Shown piece by piece: positions 6,083 through 13,640 of a DNA stretch of 18,271 nt. The DNA comes from JARROD01 sp037384225 (lineage in GTDB: Bacteria > Pseudomonadota > Gammaproteobacteria > Pseudomonadales > Cellvibrionaceae), in assembly GCA_037384225.1 (NCBI GenBank), contig JARROD010000148.1, positions 1 through 18,271 of the forward strand, in the 5' to 3' direction. Under the pieces are notes generated by a model, which saw only the letters and a program-made list of their open reading frames with translations, ran no database searches and was not told the DNA's origin. The first letter of the stretch is position 1. Each line of letters opens with the position of its first letter. The translations under genes were made by a program, and so were the position numbers.

Positions 6083-7882
6083 CTAAACATTCCTCCGCTT
6101 AAATTGCTCCACAATATAGTCGCTGGTGCGCCACGCCAGCGCCATAATGGACAGGGTGGGATTTTTATCGGCGTTGGATACAAAGGGCGCGCCGTCGGTG
6201 ATAAACAGATTCGGCACTTCCCACGACTGACAGTAGGAATTCAACACGGAGCGCCTGGGGTCCGACCCCATTTGTGTGGTGCCGACTTCGTGGATAATTA
6301 CGCCGCCATCGGCAATGGCTTTGGCGCCGTCTTCGTGAACGGTGCCCGTTATCCGGCCCCCCAGTGTGTCGATAATTTCGGCAAAGGTCTTTTGCATATG
6401 GGCGGCCTGGTTGATTTCGTGATCACTCCATTTCCAGTGGAACTTCAGTACCGGAATTCCCCACTGGTCAACCTGGTCTGGGTCGATTTCACAATAGCAA
6501 TCGTCGTTGGGAATCATTTCCCCGCGCCCGGCGAAATACATAAAGGAGCCGTAGTAGCGCCGGCAGGCCTCTTTGAAGTCCCTGCCATAGGCACCCTCGG
6601 TGAAATGCTCCAGCCCTGAAAACACGCCGGAACCCGGCATCTTGCGACCGCCACCGAATTCAATGTGATAACCTCTGGCGAAATTCAGCTCACCCCGGAG
6701 CTGTTCCTGGTACAACCACCAGGGCATGTACATATGCATCCCTGATGCACCGTCTTCATTGTGCGGGGGCAGGTTTTCCAAGGCCGGGATCTGGCCGCTG
6801 AGACCGGCGCCGACAGTATCCATCAGGTATTTGCCCACCAGTCCGGTATCATTGCCGAGGCCGTCCGGAAACAGGCTGCTTTTTGAGTTCAGCAGAATTC
6901 GCGCCGTCTCGGCTGCGCTGGCGGCAACCACAACAGCCCGCGCCTCAACATAAGCTTCGCTGCGGGTTTTCTTGTCAATATAGAACACGCCTTTTGCCCG
7001 GCCTTTTTTGTCGACCGTCACTTCGCGTACCATGGCATCGGAGATAATGTCCAGATTTCCCGTCATCAAAGCCGGCGGCAGCAAGACTGTGGTCGATTGA
7101 AAGTTGGCTTTGATGGAACAGCCCCGGCCGCAGGGCGTGGCCCAGAAACAGGCGGAGCGCGACTGCATGGATTCGCGGGTAACCCGCTGTGCCAATTCAT
7201 TGTCCGGATGCAGTTTTTGCGGCAGTGTTTCATGATCCTGTTTTTCACTAAGCACCGCCAGATGTGAGGGAATCACGGGAATCTTCAATGTTTCGCAGGC
7301 TTTCTTTGTCAGCAGCTCGTAGGCGCGCGGCTTGGGGGCAGGCTGCAGACAACCGGGTGGGGAATCCGGCGTGTTTTCCAGACCTTCATTGGAACCGAAG
7401 ACACCGATCAGCATTTCGGTTTTGTTGTAATAGGGTTCCAGATCCTTGTATTCGATGGGCCAGTCAAACCCCAGGCCGTCGCGACTGTAGGGTTTAAAAT
7501 CGTATTCTCCCATGCGCAGGGAAATCCGTCCCCAGTGGTTGGTGCGCCCTCCCAGCATGCGCGCCCGCCACCAGCTAAACCGACGCCCCCGTTCATCGAT
7601 GGCCTGGGTGTAGGGTTCGCCCGGTACCTGCCAGCCGCCGTCCACGGTGGCATCGTAGTAGCCGAAAGGTTTTTCCGGCGTGCCGGCACCGCGCAACGGA
7701 GCCTCTTTCGGCAGATTGAACATCGGTGTTTCTGTGACCGGATCATAGGACCTACCGGCTTCGAGCATAAGCACTTTGAGCCCGGCTGTGGCGAGCACAT
7801 AGGCCGCCATGCCACCGCCGGCGCCGGAACCGACTATCAGAACGTCATATTGTTTTTTCGGGTCGCTGCTTTGAGCTACCAT
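6083..7882 (-). CDS. GMC-family FAD dehydrogenase, probable glycoside 3-dehydrogenase large subunit
   Basis: I choose the ATG at 7882 (599 aa), preceded by a run of G's; a TTG at 7951 would add 23 residues that do not look like family sequence. The Rossmann FAD-binding motif is YDVLIVGSGAGGGMAAYVLA (Gly18, Gly20, Gly23). Further GMC marks are the MLGGRTNHWGRISLR segment and the C-terminal HEVGTTQMGS with catalytic His531, then NADKNPTLSIMALAWR with Asn574. The family oxidises sugar alcohol groups (gluconate, sorbitol, glucose, or C3 of glycosides), passing electrons to a quinone or cytochrome. It has no signal peptide of its own, consistent with co-export with the Tat subunit encoded next. 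The DUF1080 and isomerase neighbours make oxidation at C3 of a glycoside the best guess; this is inference. Confidence 0.9.
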   Translation of the reverse strand: MVAQSSDPKKQYDVLIVGSGAGGGMAAYVLATAGLKVLMLEAGRSYDPVTETPMFNLPKEAPLRGAGTPEKPFGYYDATVDGGWQVPGEPYTQAIDERGRRFSWWRARMLGGRTNHWGRISLRMGEYDFKPYSRDGLGFDWPIEYKDLEPYYNKTEMLIGVFGSNEGLENTPDSPPGCLQPAPKPRAYELLTKKACETLKIPVIPSHLAVLSEKQDHETLPQKLHPDNELAQRVTRESMQSRSACFWATPCGRGCSIKANFQSTTVLLPPALMTGNLDIISDAMVREVTVDKKGRAKGVFYIDKKTRSEAYVEARAVVVAASAAETARILLNSKSSLFPDGLGNDTGLVGKYLMDTVGAGLSGQIPALENLPPHNEDGASGMHMYMPWWLYQEQLRGELNFARGYHIEFGGGRKMPGSGVFSGLEHFTEGAYGRDFKEACRRYYGSFMYFAGRGEMIPNDDCYCEIDPDQVDQWGIPVLKFHWKWSDHEINQAAHMQKTFAEIIDTLGGRITGTVHEDGAKAIADGGVIIHEVGTTQMGSDPRRSVLNSYCQSWEVPNLFITDGAPFVSNADKNPTLSIMALAWRTSDYIVEQFKRRNV

Positions 7883-7952
7883 TGGCAAGTGCCCCCCAGA
7901 TGTTTTTATAGACGATTTGAGTATCTCTTTTGCGAAGCTGCCGCCAGGCAAC

Positions 7953-8639
7953 TCATAGGCTTCGAATTTTTATATTTTTGAACCAGATTTTATGACCGTG
8001 GTCCTGCAAACCTATCCGCCCCTGGGACGACCTGGCAAATTTTTCAGCGTTGGCGAATTTGCTGGCGTTTAGGCGTCGTGTCCAATCCCGCGACCATAGT
8101 TCAAACTCCAGAATTTTTTTACCGTTGAGCCAGTGCTCTACGTGATTGTCATCGACGACTATGCGGGTCTTATTGTATTGCAGCGCCGGCTTTACCACTT
8201 TTCCCCGCGGCGCATACAAATCGAATACACTGCCGGCCGCGTGGCTGTCCTTGTCGAAGTCCGGGGAGTTTTCATCGTCAAGCAATTGGTATTCGAGGCC
8301 GCTCATCCAGGGGATGCCGGGGCCCGGCGCAACGCGGTAAAAAATACCGCTGTTTCCCTCTCTGGAAATTTTCCATTCCAGTGACAATTCAAAATTCCGG
8401 TACTGCGCTTCGGTGAGAATGTCGCCGCCTCCGGCACCGGTCAACACCAGTTCCCCGTCGATGATCTGCCACTGATCGCCGATCGGTGCACCGTCTTTGC
8501 CGACCCAACCCCGCAGTGTTTTTCCATCGAAAAGGTTGCGCCATTCACCGGCTTGAGTATCGGATACCGGGCTGTTCTCTGCACTGGTATTGCTGACGTT
8601 TTTACCGTCGGTCAATAATCCACAGCCAGCCACAGCCAA
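7953..8639 (-). CDS. DUF1080 (3-keto-disaccharide hydrolase family) lipoprotein
   Basis: The domain has all typical marks: WRNLFDGKTLRGWV, then QWQIIDGELVLTG, then YRNFELSLEWKISREGNSG and IFYRVAPG, then GLEYQLLDDEN, and at the end GRIGLQDHGHKIWFKNIKIR. It is a concanavalin-like beta-sandwich. Family members cleave glycosides already oxidised at C3. The only standard start in frame is the TTG at 8639, which gives MAVAGCGLL: a perfect lipobox (VAGC) but no proper signal peptide. The open frame continues upstream to about 8730 and encodes RNNRPTPSRASLCAVLAVAG, which does look like a lipoprotein signal, yet contains no ATG, GTG or TTG. So the true start is uncertain; a rare start (for example CTG at 8651 or ACG at 8669) or a coupled restart after the lacI-type gene, 49 bp upstream, are options. 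Confidence 0.88.
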   Translation of the reverse strand: MAVAGCGLLTDGKNVSNTSAENSPVSDTQAGEWRNLFDGKTLRGWVGKDGAPIGDQWQIIDGELVLTGAGGGDILTEAQYRNFELSLEWKISREGNSGIFYRVAPGPGIPWMSGLEYQLLDDENSPDFDKDSHAAGSVFDLYAPRGKVVKPALQYNKTRIVVDDNHVEHWLNGKKILEFELWSRDWTRRLNASKFANAEKFARSSQGRIGLQDHGHKIWFKNIKIRSL

Positions 8640-8688
8640 AACTGCACACAGTGATGCGCGGGAAGGCGTTGGCCTGTTGTTCCTGTTG

Positions 8689-9714
8689 TTATTTAAGAGT
8701 GGGAGAGGGACTGGGACAGGGGCCGGTGCTGCCCCGGACGATTAAGTTAAAAGACATCATCATCCGCTTCTCCGGCAGCTCCGCACCAGTCATCAACAGG
8801 TAGAGGGAATACATTGCCTGGCGGCCGATTTCCACCGCCGACTGGTCGATGGTTGTCAGCGGAGGCAGGGTAAACGAAGCAAACTCGATGTTGTCGAATC
8901 CGGCGATGGATACATCGTCCGGCACTCGCAGGCCAGCCCCATGGGCCCAGTGGATGGCACCGATAGCCATCTCATCGTTAAAACAGAACAGCGCTGTGGG
9001 CGGATTGTCCCCTGCCAGTAGCCTGCTGGCCCCGAATTTTCCCGACGGCATGGTGAAATCGCCATTAACCATCAGGCCCTGATCGAATTGCATACCCAGT
9101 TCCCTGTGCACATCCTGAAAGCCGGCCAAACGATCTTTGACGATGGGGCTGTGCATCGGACCGGTGATAATGCCGATGCGCCTGTGGCCCAGTTGCGTAA
9201 GATGTTTGGTGATGGCCCGGGCGGCGGAGCGATTGTCAAGTTCCACCACAGGTATTTCGCCATCGTCGCTGATGCGCTCACAGGCATTGACCATGGGCAC
9301 GGCAGCGGCCAGGGCGCGATCCTGCTCCGAAAAAGGGTAACGGCAGTCGAGCTGAATCAAACCATCGGCCTGATTGGTCAACACCATAGCCGCGTAGACG
9401 TGTTCGCGATCGGTTTTGCCCTGGGTATCGCCGAGCAGCACGGAATAACCTTTCTCCTGCGCCGCCTGTTCAATACCCCGGATCACCCGTGAAAAAAACG
9501 GATTGGCTACATTGGGAACCAGCACTACCACTGTGTAGGATTTACCGGTACTAAAATTTCGCGCCAGCATATTGGGTCTGTAACCGGCCTTTTCCACCGC
9601 TTTCAACACCAGTTCCCGGGTTTTGGGCGATACCACCTCAGGGTTTTTCAGCGCTCTCGATACCGTGGCGATGGAAACCCCGGCCAGGCGCGATACTTCA
9701 CGAATATTAGACAT
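8689..9714 (-). CDS. LacI-family transcriptional regulator of the sugar operon
   Basis: 341 residues. The N-terminus is the LacI helix-turn-helix and hinge: IREVSRLAGVSIATVSRALK (residues 4-23), then YRPNMLARNFSTGKSYTVVV. The rest is a periplasmic-binding-protein-like sugar-sensing domain, with NPFFSRVIRGIEQAAQEKGY, GIITGPMHSP, FCFNDEMAIGAI and VSIAGFDNIEFA. It resembles the PurR/CytR type. Position inside the operon implies autoregulation; the likely operator is the palindrome at 12633-12646 in front of the first gene. The effector is probably the transported sugar or a keto-sugar, which cannot be read from the sequence. The start codon ATG at 9714 has only a distant G-run as ribosome-binding site. 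The C-terminal tail is Pro/Ser-rich (GPCPSPSPTLK). Confidence 0.93.
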   Translation of the reverse strand: MSNIREVSRLAGVSIATVSRALKNPEVVSPKTRELVLKAVEKAGYRPNMLARNFSTGKSYTVVVLVPNVANPFFSRVIRGIEQAAQEKGYSVLLGDTQGKTDREHVYAAMVLTNQADGLIQLDCRYPFSEQDRALAAAVPMVNACERISDDGEIPVVELDNRSAARAITKHLTQLGHRRIGIITGPMHSPIVKDRLAGFQDVHRELGMQFDQGLMVNGDFTMPSGKFGASRLLAGDNPPTALFCFNDEMAIGAIHWAHGAGLRVPDDVSIAGFDNIEFASFTLPPLTTIDQSAVEIGRQAMYSLYLLMTGAELPEKRMMMSFNLIVRGSTGPCPSPSPTLK

Positions 9715-9895
9715 TGATACTATACCCCCTCACATGGGGCCTGCCATGCAGCGTCGTCGCGCCCCCTGCTATTAAAAGAAGGGGGAACAAAAATTGACGC
9801 ACTCTGCACACCTAAATCTCAAACGCTTTGGGTATAGCAGCTCTTGGCAAAATCATTTTTTTGCGCGGCAAAACGCTGTATCCATTATAGCGATA

Positions 9896-11272
9896 TCAGG
9901 GCTCCAGAACATTGCCAGTGACTTCGGATCCATTTTCGGAAGCTTTCTCGGATTTCTTTGCCGCCAGCCCTCGACGGTCCAACAACCAGATAAAACCAAA
10001 AAGAGGTAACAACACCACCGGCACAATGGCCACTGACTGAAAGGAGACCACCGAGGCGTGGCTCAACACCGCATCCAGTTCCGCACCGGCGAGTTGTTCG
10101 AAGGCCTTGAGACCGCCGGCGGCTTCGATTTTGGCCTGATCGAAAATCGCCCCCAACTTCGGCAGTACAAACTGGATGGAAAGTCCTCCGCCAAATCCCA
10201 GCAGTCCCAGAAACAGGGCGCCCCCGCGCCGAAAGCGGTCGGCGACTGTCGCCAGCATTGTCGGCCACATATAACACACACCAATGCCCCACACGGTGGC
10301 GGCGAGAAACGCCGTCGCCGGCGAGCGGGCCAGACTCAACGCGTAGAGTCCCAGCGCCGCCGTCAGGCTGCTGAACCAGAGCACCCCCACCGCCGACAGC
10401 CGGTGCGCCAGTGCGCCGGCGAAGTGGCGCATCACAAACATCAGTAGGCTAACGTAAATAAGGATCACGATACCCTTCATACCGACAACCCGGGACAGCG
10501 TCAGATCCACCCATTGGCTGGGAGCCAGTTCAGTGGCAGCGGTCAACCACATACAAAACCACAACAGGATAAACAGCGGCTGGCGGAAAACCTCTCTGAA
10601 CATGGTGCCGTAAGCAACGCCCGCGGCGACCCGTTCGGTGACGGGAAATTTCGCCGTCGCCACCAGGTAGGCCATAACACAGGCCGGTATCGCCAGCAAG
10701 GCCAGGTTACTCTGCCAGGGCAGTCCCACTTTCGAACAGGCCAGCGTCAGCACCCCACCGACGGCGATGCCGGCTGGCCACCAGGCGTGCAGTATATTCA
10801 GCCGGTGGGTTTTACGCTCCGGATCGATGGACGCCACCATTGGATTAGTGGCCGCTTCCACCGCACCCCAGCCCAGGCCGGTCAACAGTAGCCCTACCAG
10901 CACCAGCGTCTCCACCACGGGGCTTACCGGCAGCAGCGAGGCGGCGACAATCAGACCACTGCCCACCACATATCCCACGGCCGACAGCAGCAGCATAAGC
11001 TTGATGCCCACCAGATCCACCAGCGCGCTGCCCAGCAGTAACGTGAAAGCAAAGCCGGTAAACGTGAAACCCAAGGCTTCACCCAGCAGGGTGGTGGAAT
11101 TGGCCAGATCGATATGATCGTAGATGTCGGCCTGCAGGTTGCCGGCGATGGCGGTTCTGACCGCAAAGCCCAAACCGATCATAAATATCGACAGATTGCC
11201 AATCAGAAATAGTTTTTTGTGTTCGGCGTCATTATATCTGGAGTCGTTATTGTTAGTTGCAGAGGTTGTCAT
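9896..11272 (-). CDS. MFS sugar permease
   Basis: About 458 residues from the ATG at 11272, with GGAGA 7 nt upstream; the GTG immediately before it is less likely. It has around twelve hydrophobic segments, the first at LFLIGNLSIFMIGLGFAV. The major-facilitator motif A-like loop ALVDLVGIKLMLLL lies near residues 85-98, between TM2 and TM3. Later segments include LGWGAVEAATNPMVASIDP, typical of FucP-like sugar symporters. It probably brings a mono- or disaccharide, or its oxidised form, into the cytoplasm with protons. The operon context (isomerase/epimerase, dehydrogenase, DUF1080) supports a sugar or glycoside substrate. It ends with a hydrophilic tail. The gene is separated from the isomerase gene by 193 bp that contain an inverted-repeat element, and from the regulator gene by 181 bp. 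Confidence 0.88.
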   Translation of the reverse strand: MTTSATNNNDSRYNDAEHKKLFLIGNLSIFMIGLGFAVRTAIAGNLQADIYDHIDLANSTTLLGEALGFTFTGFAFTLLLGSALVDLVGIKLMLLLSAVGYVVGSGLIVAASLLPVSPVVETLVLVGLLLTGLGWGAVEAATNPMVASIDPERKTHRLNILHAWWPAGIAVGGVLTLACSKVGLPWQSNLALLAIPACVMAYLVATAKFPVTERVAAGVAYGTMFREVFRQPLFILLWFCMWLTAATELAPSQWVDLTLSRVVGMKGIVILIYVSLLMFVMRHFAGALAHRLSAVGVLWFSSLTAALGLYALSLARSPATAFLAATVWGIGVCYMWPTMLATVADRFRRGGALFLGLLGFGGGLSIQFVLPKLGAIFDQAKIEAAGGLKAFEQLAGAELDAVLSHASVVSFQSVAIVPVVLLPLFGFIWLLDRRGLAAKKSEKASENGSEVTGNVLEP

Positions 11273-11364
11273 CACTCTATCTCCGATTCCGACTTTTTAA
11301 TAGTTTTGATTTTCGCACTCGAAGCCACCTGAATGCTCGCAAGCAATCAGTGAATGGTTAAGGA

Positions 11365-11465
11365 ACGTGCACGCAATAACTTCCGGTTTTCGCAACGACA
11401 CCAGACAGGCGCCTCGAAATCCCTTTTTATTACTGATAAAGAGGCCGGAAGTTATTTCGTCACGT
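11365..11465. repeat. 101-bp inverted-repeat element between isomerase and permease genes
   Basis: Left arm 11365-11386 and right arm 11445-11465 are inverted copies of about 22 bp. The inner 12 bp (AATAACTTCCGG / CCGGAAGTTATT) are perfect, and the outer part has one indel and one mismatch. The 58 bp between them are not self-complementary. The right arm ends exactly one base before the isomerase stop codon. It could be a miniature inverted-repeat element or an RNA stem-loop that sets relative expression or mRNA ends within the operon. It is not a classic terminator, as there is no T-run after the stem. Confidence 0.6.
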
Positions 11466-12524
11466 CTAAATGCCTAATATTTTTTTATTTCTGTCGCTGT
11501 CCGGCGCCGCACCGGCAAAATCATCGAAGGCGCGCTCCGCCCTGGTGATTAAATGGTTGGCGATAAAGCCGGCGCCCTCTCTGGCGCCCTGCTCCGGGTG
11601 CTTGAGACAACACTCCCATTCCAGTACTGCCCAGCCCGCATATCCGTATTGGGTAAATTTACTGAATATGGATTTGAAATCCACCTGCCCGTCCCCCAGG
11701 GAGCGAAACCGCCCCGGCCTGTCTATCCAGGACGCATAGCCACCGTAGACACCGGCGCGCCCGCTGGGGCGAAACTCAGCGTCCTTGACATGAAACGCCT
11801 TGATTCGGGCATGATAAATATCGATAAAGGCCAGGTAGTCCATTTGCTGTAACAGCAAGTGGCTCGGGTCGTAGAGGATATTGGCCCGCTCGTGACCACC
11901 GACCGCCTCGAGGAAACGTTCAAAGGTCAGACCGTCGTGCAAGTCCTCGCCCGGGTGTATTTCAAAACAGACATCCACACCCGCGTCTTCAAAGGCGTTC
12001 AGCACCGGCAGCCACAGCCGCGCCAGCTCTTTGAAACCGTCTTCCACCAACATCGCCGGACGCTGGGGCCAGGGGTAAAAGGTATGCCACAACAGGGCGC
12101 CGGAAAAGGTCGCATGGGCTTTGAGCCCCAACCGGGCACTGGCCCCGGCGGCTTTGATCAACTGTGTCTGCGCCCACTGGGATTTGGCGCCGGTATCGCC
12201 GTGCAGGGCGGGCGGGGCAAAGATATCCAGCAAATCATTGTAAGCCGGATGAGCGGCCACCAGTTGCCCCTGCAGATGGGTGGATAATTCGGTGATCGCC
12301 ACCCCCGCCTGTGCACAGACGCCTTTCACATCGTCACAGTACTGCTGGCTCTGACAGGCAGTTTCGAGATCAAAAATCCGTTTATCCCAGGTCGGAATCT
12401 GAATTCCACAGTAACCGAGATCCGCTGCCCAGGCGGCCAGCTTGGACAGCGACACCGCCTCCTGCTCAGGGGGTAAAAACTGGGCCAGAAATATCGCCGG
12501 CCCCTGAATCGTTGGTGCAACCAT
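11466..12524 (-). CDS. Sugar (phosphate) isomerase/epimerase, AP-endonuclease-2 TIM-barrel family
   Basis: 352 residues from the ATG at 12524. An upstream GTG at 12584 would add 20 residues foreign to the family, which normally starts near IQGPAIFLAQF. This subfamily is very conserved: GYCGIQIPTWDKRIFDL, ITELSTHLQGQLVAAHPAY, AHATFSGALLWHTFYPWPQR, FEIHPGEDLHDGLTFERFL, ILYDPSHLLLQQMDYL, KAFHVKDAEF and LEWECCLKHP. Likely metal ligands are Glu188, Asp219, His245 and the Glu at 302-304. Members interconvert or dehydrate keto-sugars; in 3-keto-glycoside loci such a protein is a plausible lyase/hydratase or epimerase for the oxidised sugar. It is the first gene of the operon, about 110 bp downstream of the LacI-type operator. 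The exact reaction is unknown. Confidence 0.92.
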   Translation of the reverse strand: MVAPTIQGPAIFLAQFLPPEQEAVSLSKLAAWAADLGYCGIQIPTWDKRIFDLETACQSQQYCDDVKGVCAQAGVAITELSTHLQGQLVAAHPAYNDLLDIFAPPALHGDTGAKSQWAQTQLIKAAGASARLGLKAHATFSGALLWHTFYPWPQRPAMLVEDGFKELARLWLPVLNAFEDAGVDVCFEIHPGEDLHDGLTFERFLEAVGGHERANILYDPSHLLLQQMDYLAFIDIYHARIKAFHVKDAEFRPSGRAGVYGGYASWIDRPGRFRSLGDGQVDFKSIFSKFTQYGYAGWAVLEWECCLKHPEQGAREGAGFIANHLITRAERAFDDFAGAAPDSDRNKKILGI

Positions 12525-12632
12525 TTTTCTGCGTCCGCATAGGTTGTGTCGTTTATTTTCAGTCGGTGGACATTGCAACCCCACTTCAATGCCGTTAAGG
12601 ATCCGATCCAGAGTTGATCACTTAAAGCCGAG

Positions 12633-12646
12633 TGTAACCGGTTACA
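12633..12646. promoter_or_regulatory. LacI-family operator in front of the sugar operon
   Basis: TGTAACCGGTTACA is a perfect 14-bp palindrome with the central CG that LacI-family proteins favour. It overlaps a TTGTAA that could be the -35 box on the minus strand, with a TTAAGT 16 bp downstream as a weak -10. Binding would then block transcription of the isomerase gene and the rest of the operon, including the regulator gene. Confidence 0.7.
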
Positions 12647-12725
12647 AAACGGGTTTCCAGCCTTTATTTAGTCAGGCAAGCTGGTCGCCAATACAATGCT
12701 CAGACGCTTTAGACGTCAAAAACGC

Positions 12726-12747
12726 TACTGATAACCCAGTATCAGCA
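12726..12747 (+). repeat. Left direct repeat flanking the decayed defence island
   Basis: TACTGATAACCCAG, two variable bases, then TCAGCA: matches 14984-15005 at 20 of 22 positions in the same orientation. The right copy is part of the 3' end of the outer-membrane gene (codons for LGYQY). Direct repeats at a gene end are what a site-specific integration leaves, but no integrase is left here. Confidence 0.5.
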
Positions 12748-12926
12748 CGAAGCTACAAACGAAAGCAGTCGCCATAAAAAAAGTGCGATAAGCAACTTCC
12801 CCCTCGGCGATGGAGCGCTTTGATGGCGGCCTCCTTTCTTTTGCCATTCGGAAAAATTTCGGCTCATTGCTAATACTCCTTCCGACCCACCCAAGGGTCG
12901 CAATAGAGGAGAAAAGGCCATGAGCC

Positions 12927-12963
12927 CAATGCAGTCTCCACGACCTAACCCAGGACTGCATTG
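12927..12963. repeat. 10-bp inverted repeat upstream of the hsdR relic
   Basis: CAATGCAGTC and GACTGCATTG are perfect inverted copies around a 17-nt loop. A 14-codon frame (12920-12964, MSPMQSPRPNPGLH) with AGGAG 8 nt upstream spans the hairpin, as a leader peptide might. It could be a regulatory site or a remnant. Confidence 0.45.
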
Positions 12964-13027
12964 AATAGCCAGACAAGGCATAATAGCGCCCAAACGCACT
13001 GAGGGCTTGTCTAAGAGGGAGCGCCGA

Positions 13028-13618
13028 ATGACCCAAAAAGAAAGCGAAATCGAACAAAATTTGATCAAAAAACTCGAAGACCTCAAATACAGTTACCGCC
13101 CCGACATCCGCGACAAAGCCTCACTTGAGCAGAATTTCCGCGACAAGTTCGAGGCCTTGAACCACGTGCACCTAACCGATGCCGAGTTCGCCCGGCTGCG
13201 CGACGAGATCATCCACCAGAACCGGGGCAACGGTTACATCTGGCACACCACCGGCAGCGGCAAGACGTTGACCTCCTTCAAGGCTTCCACTCTGCTGAAG
13301 GACAACCCGGACATCGAAAAATGCCTGTTCGTGGTGGACCGCAAGGACCTCGACCGCCAGACCCGCGAGGAATTCAACAAATTCCAGGAAGACTGTGTGG
13401 AGGAGAACACCAACACCGAAACCCTGGTGAGCCGCCTGCTCTCGGAGGACTATGCCGACAAAGTGATCGTCACCACTATCCAGAAACTCGGCCTGGCACT
13501 TGACGAAACCGGTAAAAAGGCTCAGCAACATAAGAACAAGGGCCGACTTACTTACAAGGAACGCCTTGCGCCAGAAGCAGGCGCAAGGGCGCGAGATTTC
13601 CGGGCTGGCGGCTTATGA
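13028..13618 (+). pseudogene. hsdR: hsdR relic (type I restriction subunit) with internal and 3' deletions
   Basis: The ATG at 13028 (AGAGGGAG upstream) starts MTQKESEIEQNLIKKLEDLK and RPDIRDKASLEQNFRDKFEA, the true N-terminus of type I HsdR. At residue 62/63 (about 13213) the sequence jumps in frame from ARLRDEII to HQNRGNGYIWHTTGSGKTLT, which in intact proteins lies a few hundred residues later. The PD-(D/E)XK nuclease region is therefore gone, while the Walker A box (TTGSGKT, 74-80) remains. Homology continues through FVVDRKDLDRQTREEF and VIVTTIQKLGLAL to TYKERL, then breaks. The protein is 196 residues instead of roughly 900-1,050. DEAD/DExH motif II and later helicase motifs and the C-terminus are missing, so it cannot restrict DNA. 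Confidence 0.88.
13564..13588. repeat. Hairpin at the break point of hsdR
   Basis: CCTTGCGCC, 7-nt loop, GGCGCAAGG: a perfect 9-bp stem located exactly where similarity to HsdR ends. There is no T-run after it, so it is not a typical terminator. It may mark the deletion junction. In another frame the bases after it read LRQKQAQGREISGLAAYE and stop, possibly the tail of a second lost gene. Confidence 0.45.
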
Positions 13619-13640
13619 GTAACAATATGGAGGCTGAAAA

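Noticed and set aside
9580..9595. Second LacI operator (TGTAACCGGCC)
   Set aside because: Only the left half matches; it is within the regulator's coding sequence and follows codon needs.
9721..9740. Third copy of the CCCCCTCACAT repeat
   Set aside because: Only about 11 bp agree with the scrap at 16478, then it diverges; a chance match is likely.
9762..9793. Terminator between permease and regulator genes
   Set aside because: The CCCCCT/AGGGGG stem is only 6 bp with a long loop and no T-run on the minus strand.
12725..13086. Two overlapping minus-strand frames upstream of hsdR
   Set aside because: They overlap the hsdR start region and a leader-like hairpin, show no domain pattern, and differ in frame; only the 22-bp repeat at the end is meaningful.
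13625..13640. LexA box in front of dinD
   Set aside because: No CTGT-N8-ACAG pattern was found in the 100 bp upstream, though dinD is SOS-controlled in E. coli.
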